Source of the DNA: Bacteroidia bacterium
GTDB taxonomy: Bacteria; Bacteroidota; Bacteroidia; Chitinophagales; UBA2359
Direction: 5' to 3'
DNA length: 64,000 nt
Assembly (NCBI GenBank): GCA_030427245.1
Contig: JAUHXA010000030.1
Span: forward strand, 1 to 64,000
In this document: one piece after another, positions 36,046-45,307 of the stretch
Numbering within the stretch: the stretch's first letter is position 1
How the letters are laid out: each line of letters starts with the position of its first letter
Notes under the pieces: generated by a model
What the model saw: only the letters and a program-made list of their open reading frames with translations
What the model was told of the DNA's origin: nothing
Databases searched by the model: none
Made by a program: the position numbers and the translations under genes

Positions 36046-37593
36046 TCACTCCAAGACCACCAACTTCTCAACTCCCAAATTTTTCCCTCCTACTCTCCAA
36101 TCCACAAAGTAAACTCCTGTTTTTAATCCTTCCACATTAAAAGTAGAACGAAACTTTAATCCGTTCAAGTCCAGTCTGCGAACTACTTGTCCTGTAACAT
36201 CCAATACCATCAGCTCCGATTCCTTCAATACCTCTCTAACATCAATATCGTGTGAAAACGAAATGGTTACTTCTCCTTTTGTTGGATTGGGGAAAAGAGA
36301 AAACAGTTTTTGTTCAGATTTGGAGATTTCTTCAATGTTGGTAAAGAGACTGTCGCAGCCGAATTCAAAACAGCTATTTCCAAGACTATCCGTTTTCAAT
36401 ACCCATCCAAACTGAGGATTGGGCATAAAACGAAACCCGACAAGTAAAAAACCACTATCAGGTGTACGTTCTACATCTCTTAATCCCAAATCTTGTGTAG
36501 GTTCTACATTCAACACTTTTGTCCAAAGTGTATCTTTACAATAAGGAGTAAAACGCATCAAACGAGGCCGAACGAAATTGGTTTCTGTAAACTTAACGAA
36601 AGCCATACCCAAAAAACCGCCATCATCAGTTGGGTATAAATCAGAATACACAATCCCAGTAGTCCATTCATTATAGGTTGTTTCTGAAATCGTCTTTCCA
36701 CGAGGGTCTATATGGCGGAATGTCAAATAATTATATATACTATGGTCAGCTCCTTTTCTACCATGTACCAAATAAGTGCTATCGGGATATTGCAATACAT
36801 CTAATCCACTATCATCCCACTCTGTTCCATAAGATTGTTCCCATTCTACATTTCCAATTGCATCAATCTTGACCAAATACCCTTCTGTATCGTAATCGTA
36901 AATAGGAGGGTCCCATTCTGCAATCAACTCCAAACGATGACCATAACCTCCAATCAAGTATCCTCCATCCAAAGTTTCGATGATATTGTAGGCAACTGAA
37001 CCTTGCCGTTCGTCTAAGGTATAGGTTTGTTCCCATTCCTGATTGCCTAAGCTGTCAATTTTTACAATATGGGCAAATGAAAAAGAATTGGAGGTTTTTC
37101 TATCAAGTTGCGTCCCAACTATAATAAACCCTTTATCTTGGGTTTGTAGAACTTGATATGGTGCTTGCTGATATTCATTTCCATAATCTTTATGCCACAT
37201 TATTTCGCCACTAATATCAAATTTTATCAATCCAATATTTATATCGTCACCAATAGTCTTGTTATAGGCTACTAAAAAATGTTGAGGTTGGTTTTTTAAT
37301 TGAATAAATAAATGACCTGTATTCATGGATAAATTTTTCTCCAAACTTGTGGTATGTAAAACTTTTAACCAAACAGAATCTCCTTTTGCATCTAATTTTA
37401 CCACATAAAGTGCTTTGTGTGAATGGGATGCATAGGTTCCTATTGCTAAGTAACCATCTTCAATAACCAAACCTGCTTTCAAAAAAGTATTAATAGTATC
37501 ATTGCCAACTGTTTTTAAAAAATAATTTTGGGAACTAAGAGTATGATTGGATAAAAATAAGAATAAATATATAGTGTATATTATTTTGTTCAT
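36046..37593 (-). CDS. T9SS type A cargo protein, paralogue of 29138 gene
   Basis: The ATG at 37593 gives signal MNKIIYTIYLFLFLSNHTLS. The body repeats WLKVLHTTS, WHKDYGNEYQ, WEQTYTLDER and WEQSYGTEWDD with GGYLIGGYG turns, a propeller-like arrangement shared with the 29138-30682 protein. The C terminus is a T9SS type A sorting domain (LFPNPTKGEVTISF ... GVYFVDWRVG ... EKLVVLE). It is secreted through the outer membrane. Unlike its two beta-helix neighbours, it has an ordinary intact start. The upstream hairpin at 37611-37643 separates it from the next cargo gene. Confidence 0.85.
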   Translation of the reverse strand: MNKIIYTIYLFLFLSNHTLSSQNYFLKTVGNDTINTFLKAGLVIEDGYLAIGTYASHSHKALYVVKLDAKGDSVWLKVLHTTSLEKNLSMNTGHLFIQLKNQPQHFLVAYNKTIGDDINIGLIKFDISGEIMWHKDYGNEYQQAPYQVLQTQDKGFIIVGTQLDRKTSNSFSFAHIVKIDSLGNQEWEQTYTLDERQGSVAYNIIETLDGGYLIGGYGHRLELIAEWDPPIYDYDTEGYLVKIDAIGNVEWEQSYGTEWDDSGLDVLQYPDSTYLVHGRKGADHSIYNYLTFRHIDPRGKTISETTYNEWTTGIVYSDLYPTDDGGFLGMAFVKFTETNFVRPRLMRFTPYCKDTLWTKVLNVEPTQDLGLRDVERTPDSGFLLVGFRFMPNPQFGWVLKTDSLGNSCFEFGCDSLFTNIEEISKSEQKLFSLFPNPTKGEVTISFSHDIDVREVLKESELMVLDVTGQVVRRLDLNGLKFRSTFNVEGLKTGVYFVDWRVGGKNLGVEKLVVLE

Positions 37594-37610
37594 TTTTAGC
37601 AATATTTAAA

Positions 37611-37643
37611 ATTGCCTTATGCTTCTATGAAGCATAAGGCAAT
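37611..37643 (-). terminator. Terminator hairpin of the metzincin cargo gene
   Basis: ATTGCCTTATGCTT (37611-37624) pairs with AAGCATAAGGCAAT (37630-37643). It lies in the 67-bp gap downstream of the gene at 37661 and upstream of the 37593 start. Confidence 0.6.
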
Positions 37644-37660
37644 TGGAGGATAAGGGGAAA

Positions 37661-40600
37661 TTATTTGAGTATAATTAGTTTTTCAGTATGGGAACTGAAT
37701 GTTTGAGGATTGTGTACAACCACAAAATAAATGCCTACGGCTAATTTTTCGGTATCAATAGCAATTGATTCATCAACAGTAGTTTGAATCAACACCTTGC
37801 CAGAGGGGTCTATTATCTTTACTGTATGCGAGATTGAAGTATCTATAGAATGGGAGAGGTGGATGTTGATTTCATGGTTTGCAGGGTTGGGAAATAAACT
37901 GAAATAAAACCCTTCCGATGATATGTTTTCTTTTTTCGAGGAAGAACTGACAATTGGCATGGGGATTCGTTCAAAACTTTCGTCAAAATATTGCACCAAA
38001 AACATCTCTGCCAATGTTTGTATCTCGAAATCAGTGCTAAGTGCATAATTTCTAATCATTTGTTCTTGTTCCACAGAAAAATTTCCGTCTGTATTAATGA
38101 GTGCTTCAAACATATCGTGGAAAGCAATATTTTCAGGCGTATTTTTGGGAATCTGTGCTAAAGTTTGTGCTGCTCTTGTTGAATCTCTTCTATTGGCATA
38201 GATTCCTACGAGCCATTTATCGCTCCATTCTGCTTGTTCGTTTTCCAACAAATCAATAACCCCTGCTTCGTTGCCCTCTTTTAGTTGGGCATAAATAGAG
38301 CCTCGCCCACTGTTTTCCGCCGCTTGGTGAATAATAATGTTGGAACAACTTAAAGGGTCGGAGCAATTAGCTGATGCAAATTCACAGTCAGTATTATTTA
38401 TTTCTATATTGGGTTGTTGTCCATCTTGTCCAAGAGGTCCTACTTCAAATTGAGTGGGAATAGAAGTATTATCAGGATACAAAACCAATTTTCTATCAGA
38501 AAAATTAGCAATATGCTTAGATGTATTGTTGCCACCTCCCACATCATGCCAAGTATTGCCAAATGGATTTTTGGCTGCTGCCACTGGAGAGGTACAGTCT
38601 CCTTGTGGAGCTAATTCATCAATAGTAGAGGTATTTGCCAAATACCAATCATGAGTTGCTCCATCGTAATGATTGCATTGCAGTTGAACCCCCGTATTGT
38701 TTCTTTCAAATTGAGTAGCAGCTGTAAAGTTTCCACAAAAAGTATTGTCCAAAGTCAAGGAAGTAGGCATCAAAAGCGGGTCGTTGTTTTTGCTATTCAC
38801 TATTAATAGACCAACACTGCTAAAAGAAGACAAATTAGCGTTGAACCGCCTAAAGTGGTTAAAACTAATGTCGAATGAAGTGGCATCATAACTAATGACT
38901 CCTTCTCCTCCACTTAGAGGAATAAGCACTGTATTTGCTTGAATAGTGGCATTAGGAATACTATTGAGTACAATTCCCGTTTTGTTTTGATAGAAACGGT
39001 TGTTGATAATTTCAGTTAAATGAATAGAATTGGTGGAATAGACATCTATTGCTGTCTTTAAGTTGGAAAAAGTATTAGATTCTGTTCCGCCTATACCGCC
39101 TATGATTACAGATGTACTAGATATAATGATACCATTGATGGGTATATGCACCGAGGAATAACTGAATCGGTTTCCTTGAATCATAACTATCCCTGCACGA
39201 ATTAAGCTGATATGTCGGGTAGGAGAACTGGCTAAACCTGTTATAGTAAATTCATTATTAGTGATGGTATTATTTTGTGCAGATTCTCCAGACAAATTTT
39301 TCATTTGTATAGCTTCGTCATTATTTCTAAAAATGCTTTCAGAAATAAACAAAATACCACTACCTAGTTTTACTGGATTTACAGGAAAAAAAGTTGTACC
39401 AGCCTGTGTAGAAGGAACAATAGCTGAATTTCCTATTGCTGCAATAGCAATTTCGGCATATTCTATTTTGCTATCATTGATTACTTCTACATAACCAAAT
39501 TGTGAAGAAATAAAGTTTTGAAGGGGGTTTCCTCCTATAGGTATTTCATCACTCCCTATTGGTAATTTTATTTTACCATCAAAACCATAAACAATGATGC
39601 CTTTCCATTTGCTAAAAGCATTTGTACATTTATCAACCGTTAATCTAGCATTATCAACACGGAGTATTCCCCCTTTCTGTACAATTATTTTGGATTGATT
39701 GGCAAATCTAATTGTAGTATTTCTAATCACCAATTCTGCACCTAAAGGCACTGTTACAGTTCCGTTTACATTCAAAGGTGCTTGCCAAGTAGTTTGTCCT
39801 ATGGGCAATATGTTTCCTGTTAAGTTACTAAAAGTCGCAGACGGAACTACAGTATAATTATTACTTGCTGCTTCATTTGTAAGACAAGGTCTTAGTATTT
39901 TACTTGTTTTAAGGCATTTGAACATTCTATTTACCTGTCCTTGCGTAAATTCGCTCATACAAGATGGGTGAGTAATTTGCATATAGTTAATCAAATCACT
40001 GTCATCAATAGGAGATGGATTGGGAAAACCTGGCTTGTTACACGACAAATCAGTTTGTGTAGATACACTACAATTTGCATCATTCACTAAACCATTTCTA
40101 TTCCATATAGGTGGAGTGTCAGGCACAAAATCGCCACAATCTTTGCCATTTTGTGTGGTTTCATGGCAACTAATATTCAATTGTACATTACAATAACTTT
40201 GATAGACATGATACAAACCCAGAGCATGTCCCATTTCATGAACGATAATATTTGATAAACCTATATCTACTGCTGGGCTATTGGCATAATAACGTCCTAC
40301 CTGTGTATTCCCTCCAATCAATAAAGCAGTACTTGGATTGCCTAATGCAATACCGGTAGGTTTTGTATGGGAAGGTGGAAAATAGATGTCTATTCCATTG
40401 GTATGGTCGTTTACGCTTACCAAATCACCTAGATTACCTCCAGTTAGGTGGTATCTATCACAGTCAATATAGCTTACTTCTTCAAACCTAAATCGGATAC
40501 TTTCGGTAATGCCATCTGCATCTATATCACCAAAAGCCCCAAACCCACTGTTCAAATTGGCAATTAGTTGGTTGACTTCCGCCAAAGTTCGACCGCCTGT

Positions 40601-40854
40601 TCCGTCTGTTCTACGAATAACGTGAATATACACTCGAATTACATAGTCGTTTTCTTCTTCGCCTTGACTAAAAGCACTTGTAGGGAGAGTACCTAAAATA
40701 TTTGTAGAAGGGGTATGGGTACAGATTTCGTTTGAAGTAGTCTGCCCTTTCAAAATAGCTGAACTTCCCATTATAAACAATAGTAAAAACCAAAAAATAC
40801 CTTTTTGTACACATAAAAGTGTGTGTGTGAATTGGACTTGTTAAAATGTTTCAT
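37661..40854 (-). CDS. Metzincin protease with beta-helix and T9SS domain, apparently phase-OFF
   Basis: The long frame contains a metzincin zinc site HEMGHALGLYH (about residue 185 from the TTG at 40780), followed by the Cys-rich catalytic loop of M43-like proteases. A beta-helix region (about 320-720), a Cys-containing linker and a T9SS type A sorting domain (LFPNPANHEINIHL ... GIYFVVVHN ... EKLIILK) follow. The frame has no in-frame ATG before 40780. An ATG at 40854 reads MKHFNKSNSHTHFYVYKK and soon stops. Loss of one unit of the GT run (40819-40829) would give a signal MKHFNKSNSHTLLCVQKGI plus a hydrophobic core ending ILKGQ. The feature spans that ATG; the intact frame alone is 37661-40780. 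Confidence 0.75.
40819..40829 (-). repeat. Dinucleotide repeat (GT)5 in the metzincin 5' region
   Basis: Five GT units plus one G, read on the minus strand as CACACACACAC. From the ATG at 40854 to codon 40780 is 74 bases; removing one unit leaves 72, in frame, so four units would be ON and five OFF. Confidence 0.75.
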
Positions 40855-41159
40855 TTATATATAAATTTTAGAGTGAAATAAAAATAAGATTTATAGCTAA
40901 ACTTATTTTATTTATACATTTTGATGCTTTTCAAAGCTAAACCTTACTTTTATTACTTTCTAATTTTTCTATCTCAAAGGGAATTATTACGGAATGAAAG
41001 AGAAAAATAAAAATATAAAAAATATTCAATTCACTATAAAAGAACAACAATTTATGCGTTTTAGAGGATATTTTACCAATCCAATTTTCGCTTTCACATA
41101 CATTCTCATAATCCACATTTTTGCGTACTTTTGTATCTTATGCTAATCTCTAAGGAAAA
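40855..41159. other. Divergent gap between metzincin gene and zapA operon
   Basis: AT-rich, with the shared promoter block at 41092-41134 near the right end. No coding frame or hairpin of note was seen. Confidence 0.5.
41092..41134 (+). promoter_or_regulatory. zapA/rny operon promoter block shared with pheT
   Basis: The block ends in TACTTTTGT (41126-41134), a -7 box, 25 bases before the ATG at 41160. It differs from the pheT block at only two of 42 positions. Confidence 0.6.
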
Positions 41160-41438
41160 ATGACCAAACTCGACAGCATTATCTCCAAAATGAACACTAT
41201 TTTGGGCGATTATATAGAATTAGACCAAAGATACTTGCAAGTTGTAAAGGAAAGAGATATATTGAAGCAGCAAATATCAGAACAAAAAGCTGATATAGAA
41301 CTGCTAAAGGAACAGTCTGACTTATTGAAGTTGGTGAAAGGCACAAATTTGACGAAAGCAGATAGTGAGGAAGTCAAAGAATTGCTAAACGACTTTATTG
41401 GTCAGATAGACAAGTGTTTAGCTATGTTGAACAACTGA
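41160..41438 (+). CDS. Small coiled-coil protein upstream of zapA
   Basis: A 92-residue protein with a long predicted coiled coil (about residues 15-65, ERDILKQQISEQKADIELLK). It has no membrane segment. The stop codon overlaps the zapA start (TGATG), so the two are translationally coupled. This small conserved gene is found before zapA in many Bacteroidota and may take part in the division ring. I do not know a proven name. Confidence 0.75.
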   Translation: MTKLDSIISKMNTILGDYIELDQRYLQVVKERDILKQQISEQKADIELLKEQSDLLKLVKGTNLTKADSEEVKELLNDFIGQIDKCLAMLNN

Positions 41439-41740
41439 TGAACAAACAATTATTAAATATAAAAGTAGAAATTGCAGATAAACTGTACCGACTTCAAGTA
41501 AGCCCTGAGGATGAAGAATTTGTGAGAGAAGCAGCAAGCCAAATCAAGCAGAAGATGAAGGAATTGAAGGGCGAGTATATGGCGAGTGAAAAACAGGATT
41601 ATTTGGCAATGGTTTGCCTATTGACGTGTGTAGATTTATTGAAGCAGGAAAGGCAGCAAACCGAAGAAAACAAACAATTGGAAAATAAATTGAATCAATT
41701 GGACAGTATTTTGTCTGATTTTTTGAAGGAAAAAGATTGA
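41438..41740 (+). CDS. zapA: Cell division protein ZapA
   Basis: The ATG at 41438 (MNKQLLNIKVEIADKLYRLQ) gives the typical ZapA N-terminal globular domain and a C-terminal coiled coil (QERQQTEENKQLENKLNQLD), 100 residues long. ZapA bundles FtsZ filaments at the division site. It is translationally coupled with the preceding gene and followed about 137 bases later by rny, a common Bacteroidota order. No 6S RNA was recognised in the gap after it. Confidence 0.82.
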   Translation: MNKQLLNIKVEIADKLYRLQVSPEDEEFVREAASQIKQKMKELKGEYMASEKQDYLAMVCLLTCVDLLKQERQQTEENKQLENKLNQLDSILSDFLKEKD

Positions 41741-41876
41741 GCCATTTTTTATCACAGCTAAATGAAACTTTCAAAATATTTCAAAGCAAATTCAATAAGT
41801 TCAAAACCTATCAAATGAGTCTTGAATTTGATTTTGTGCTTTGAAGTTGAGTTTTACGAAGTATAAATCACCCGAT

Positions 41877-43526
41877 ATGGATATAGGACTTTTTACCATT
41901 ATGGGTTTGGTTATCGGCATTCTGGTAGGCTTTTTTGTAGGTAAGTTTATTACCGATAAGTTGGCAACCACTAAAATAGAAAATGCTGAAAATGAAGCCA
42001 AACGATTGATTGAGGCAGCCGAAAAAGAAGGTCAGGTTGCTATTAAGGATAAACAACTGGAGGCTGAAAAAGCTGCTCAGAAAATCGTTTCTGCTGCTGA
42101 ACATAAAACGAAGCAGCAGTATAAAAAATTGGATACGGATAAGCGAGAGCATTGGAAGAAGGAAAATCAGTTGAAGCAAGACCTCAATGCACTCAAACAG
42201 AAAACGGAAAGCTTGGAACGTAGGGAACGAGACCTGAAAACAAATCATGTAGCCTTGGAAGAGGAGTTGGAACAGACAAGACAGAAAAAACAAGAACTCT
42301 CTGAGACTCGTCAAAACCTAAAGAAACGCATCAGGGAGGTCGAGAAACAGAAAGAAAAGTTGAATCAGGAATACCAACGTGAATTGGAAAAAGTGGCAAA
42401 TTTGACCGTTCAAGAAGCAAAAGAACAACTGATTCAAAGCACGGTCGAGGAAGCCAAATCTGAGGCGATGGCACACGTGAAGGACATCATGGACGAGGCC
42501 AAATTGAAGGCAAATCGTGAAGCTAAAAAAATCATCATTCAAACGATTCAACGGACTGCTGCTGAACATACTATCGAAAATACGGTTTCGGTTTTCAATC
42601 TCGAAAGCGACGACATCAAAGGTCAAATCATCGGGCGAGAAGGTCGAAATATTCGAGCGTTGGAAGCGGCTACGGGCATCGAAATCATTGTGGATGATAC
42701 GCCTGAGGCGATTGTGATTTCGGGCTATGACCCTGTTCGCCGAGAAGTCGCCCGACTTTCACTGCAACGTTTGGTGACAGATGGACGGATTCACCCTGCA
42801 AGAATCGAAGAAGTCGTAGCAAAAACTCGTAAACAACTCGATCAACAAATTAATGAGATTGGCGAAAGAACCATCATTGACCTCAATATTCACGGAATGC
42901 ACCCTCAATTGATTAAGACGGTTGGGCGTATGCGTTTTCGATCTTCTTATGGTCAAAACCTTCTCGAACACTCCATCGAAACGGCTCGTTTGTGTGCGGT
43001 CATGGCGGCAGAATTGGGCTTGGGGTCTAGTACCATTAAATTGGCAAAACGTGCAGGCTTGCTTCACGATATCGGGAAAGTACCGCAGGAGGAAAGTGAG
43101 CTTTCTCATGCCCTGTTGGGGATGGAATGGACGAAGAAATACAAGGAACACCCTGCGGTCTGCAATGCAGTAGGGGCGCATCACGACGAAATCGAAATGC
43201 AGTATATCATTTCGCCTATTATTCAGGCTTGTGATGCGATTTCGGGCGCAAGACCTGGTGCAAGACGTGAGATTTTGGAATCTTATTTGAAGCGCATCAA
43301 AGATCTCGAAAACTTGGCGATGGATTTTGACGGTGTAGAAAAAGCCTATGCAATTCAAGCAGGTCGAGAACTTCGGGTCATTGTAGAAAGCGAAAAAGTA
43401 CCCGATGAAGTAGCAGAAGACATTTCCTTCAAAATCTCCAAAAAGATTCAAGATGAAATGCAGTATCCTGGTCAAATCAAAGTGACCGTGATTAGAGAAA
43501 CGAGAGCGGTTACTTTTGCTCGGTAG
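41877..43526 (+). CDS. rny: Ribonuclease Y
   Basis: A membrane-anchored endoribonuclease that starts mRNA decay. The ATG at 41877 gives [19 protein letters not shown], the N-terminal membrane anchor; an in-frame TTG 12 codons upstream is less likely. A coiled coil spans about residues 30-190. A KH domain ([20 protein letters not shown], about 255-275) and an HD domain (LLHDIGKVP with HD near residue 395, then GAHHDE) complete it. Length (549 residues) is normal. Confidence 0.93.
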   Translation: MDIGLFTIMGLVIGILVGFFVGKFITDKLATTKIENAENEAKRLIEAAEKEGQVAIKDKQLEAEKAAQKIVSAAEHKTKQQYKKLDTDKREHWKKENQLKQDLNALKQKTESLERRERDLKTNHVALEEELEQTRQKKQELSETRQNLKKRIREVEKQKEKLNQEYQRELEKVANLTVQEAKEQLIQSTVEEAKSEAMAHVKDIMDEAKLKANREAKKIIIQTIQRTAAEHTIENTVSVFNLESDDIKGQIIGREGRNIRALEAATGIEIIVDDTPEAIVISGYDPVRREVARLSLQRLVTDGRIHPARIEEVVAKTRKQLDQQINEIGERTIIDLNIHGMHPQLIKTVGRMRFRSSYGQNLLEHSIETARLCAVMAAELGLGSSTIKLAKRAGLLHDIGKVPQEESELSHALLGMEWTKKYKEHPAVCNAVGAHHDEIEMQYIISPIIQACDAISGARPGARREILESYLKRIKDLENLAMDFDGVEKAYAIQAGRELRVIVESEKVPDEVAEDISFKISKKIQDEMQYPGQIKVTVIRETRAVTFAR

Positions 43527-43563
43527 TTTCCTGACCGCATAAAAAACTTTTGTGTTTTAAATT

Positions 43564-43614
43564 CCTTCAATCATAGCAAATAAAAAATGTGTTTTTATTT
43601 GCTATGATTGAAGG
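43564..43614. terminator. Terminator after rny
   Basis: A long stem of about 22 bp (43564-43585 with 43592-43614) with an A/T-rich top. It closes the zapA/rny operon. Confidence 0.75.
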
Positions 43615-43805
43615 AAAAACTCAGCACTTTTCTTACCTATATAAAATCAGAATATACGAGAAATAAAACACCATAACTTCATGTAAAATATTTACTTGTG
43701 TGGATTTAAAAAAATGAGCATTGGTGAAACAAATTTGGATAATTAATAGTAAAAGTAAGTATCTAATGAACTATCAATTACTCAGCCCCCAAAAGTTATA
43801 ATTAC

Positions 43806-44147
43806 ATGCGACGGTTCTTCACTATATTGACAGGTTTATGCTTATTCTTTTATTCCTCCTACCTTCACGCAGCCGATATCAAATGGATATTATTAGGAGC
43901 AGTAGTCCAAAAAGAAAGCTTTCAACCTATTGAGAATGTAAACGTTTGTCTGGAAATAAAGAATTCAAAAACAAATAAAACTTGTTATACTACTCTAGAA
44001 AACGGGCATTTTCAATTCTTATTAGAGGGCGACAAGGTTTATTCTATACACCTGATAGATGCCCAAAACAACATTGTAAAAAGTAAGGAAATATCTACAT
44101 TGGGTAAAGAAGCCCCCGAAATAATGCACCTACTTTTTGAATATTAA
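43806..44147 (+). CDS. Small secreted carboxypeptidase-regulatory-like protein
   Basis: A 113-residue protein with a signal peptide (FFTILTGLCLFFYSSYLHAA). The mature part, with LLGAVVQKESFQPIENVNVC and TTLENGHFQFLLEGDKVY, resembles a single carboxypeptidase-regulatory-like beta-sandwich. There is no lipobox, anchor or sorting domain. It may be periplasmic. It stands alone before prfB. Confidence 0.65.
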   Translation: MRRFFTILTGLCLFFYSSYLHAADIKWILLGAVVQKESFQPIENVNVCLEIKNSKTNKTCYTTLENGHFQFLLEGDKVYSIHLIDAQNNIVKSKEISTLGKEAPEIMHLLFEY

Positions 44148-44161
44148 GTCGTCAGATTTCT

Positions 44162-44170
44162 TACCTTTGC
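44162..44170 (+). promoter_or_regulatory. -7 promoter box before prfB
   Basis: TACCTTTGC fits the consensus and lies four bases before the ATG at 44175, implying a leaderless prfB message. Confidence 0.5.
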
Positions 44171-44174
44171 GTTC

Positions 44175-45261
44175 ATGATAACAAATGAACAAATAGATCA
44201 AACCCAGCGTCGCCTCCACGCTTTAAGGAGGTATCTTTGACGTAGATAAGCGTATTTCTGAGATTGAAGAAGATGAAGGGCAAACCCTTGCGCCCGATTT
44301 TTGGGACGACCCACAAGTGGCAACCAAACTCCTCAAAAAAATCAACTCCAACAAATATTGGGTAAAACTGTATGAAAGCGCAGTCAGTGCTTTTGAAGAC
44401 TATCAAGTGCTTCAAGAGTTTGCCGAAATGGGTGAAGGAAATGAGGCAGATGTCGAAAGACAGTTTGATAAAGCAGTGGAAATGGTGGAAGAAGTGGAGT
44501 TCAAATCTACTTTGAATGCGCCTGAAGACCAACTGGGGGCAGTGATGACCATCAATGCAGGTGCAGGTGGTACAGAAAGTTGTGATTGGGTTTCGATGCT
44601 GCTGAGAATGTATCAGATGTGGGGCGACAAAAAAGGATTTAAACCTCATATTTTGGACATCAAAGATGGCGATGTAGCAGGCGTGAAGTCGGTAGAATTG
44701 GAATTTGATGGTGAATTTGCCTATGGCTTGTTGAAGGGTGAAAACGGTGTGCATCGTTTGGTGCGTATTTCTCCTTTTGATTCAAGTGGTCGTCGACATA
44801 CTTCCTTTGCCTCTGTTTTTGTCTATCCGATGGTGGATGATACGATTGAGGTGGAAGTAAACCCTGCCGATATAGAATGGGACACTTTTCGGTCGAGTGG
44901 AGCCGGTGGTCAGCACGTAAACAAAGTGGAATCCGCAGTTAGATTGCGTCACCTTCCTTCTGGGATTGTGGTAGAATGTCAAGAACAACGTTCTCAACAA
45001 AAAAACCGAGAAAAGGCAATGAAAATGCTTAAGTCTCGCCTCTACGAAGCAGAACTTCAAAAACAACTCGAAGAGAGGGACAAAATTGAAGGAAACAAAC
45101 GCAAAATTGAATGGGGATCGCAGGTCAGGAATTATGTGATGCACCCTTACAAATTGGTAAAAGACCTTCGTACGAATATGGAAACAGGCAATGTACAAGC
45201 GATTATGGATGGCGATTTGGATGCCTTCATCAAGGCATTACTCTTGCATAATGAAGAATAG
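44175..45261 (+). CDS. prfB: Peptide chain release factor 2 with programmed +1 frameshift
   Basis: RF2 recognises UGA and UAA. Frame 0 begins at the ATG at 44175 and runs 21 codons to an in-frame TGA at 44238-44240. Just before it are an internal Shine-Dalgarno AGGAGG and the slip codon CTT (TATCTTTGAC), the standard autoregulatory site: scarce RF2 pauses at UGA and the ribosome shifts +1. Continued in the +1 frame from GAC at 44239, the protein is about 361 residues. It has the peptide-anticodon motif SPF ([11 protein letters not shown]) and the catalytic GGQ ([14 protein letters not shown]). An annotation starting at 44317 would miss the true N terminus. Confidence 0.95.
44226..44240 (+). 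promoter_or_regulatory. prfB +1 programmed frameshift site
   Basis: AGGAGG, three bases, CTT and TGA are arranged as in the known RF2 recoding signal. Spacing of the Shine-Dalgarno to CTT is three bases. Confidence 0.92.
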
Positions 45262-45307
45262 TTCGTCCAATTAGAATATTGCGATTCTATTTTCTAAATT
45301 GTACCTT

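Noticed and set aside
41741-41876. 6S RNA between zapA and rny
   Set aside because: No 6S-like long hairpin with central bubble could be folded by eye.
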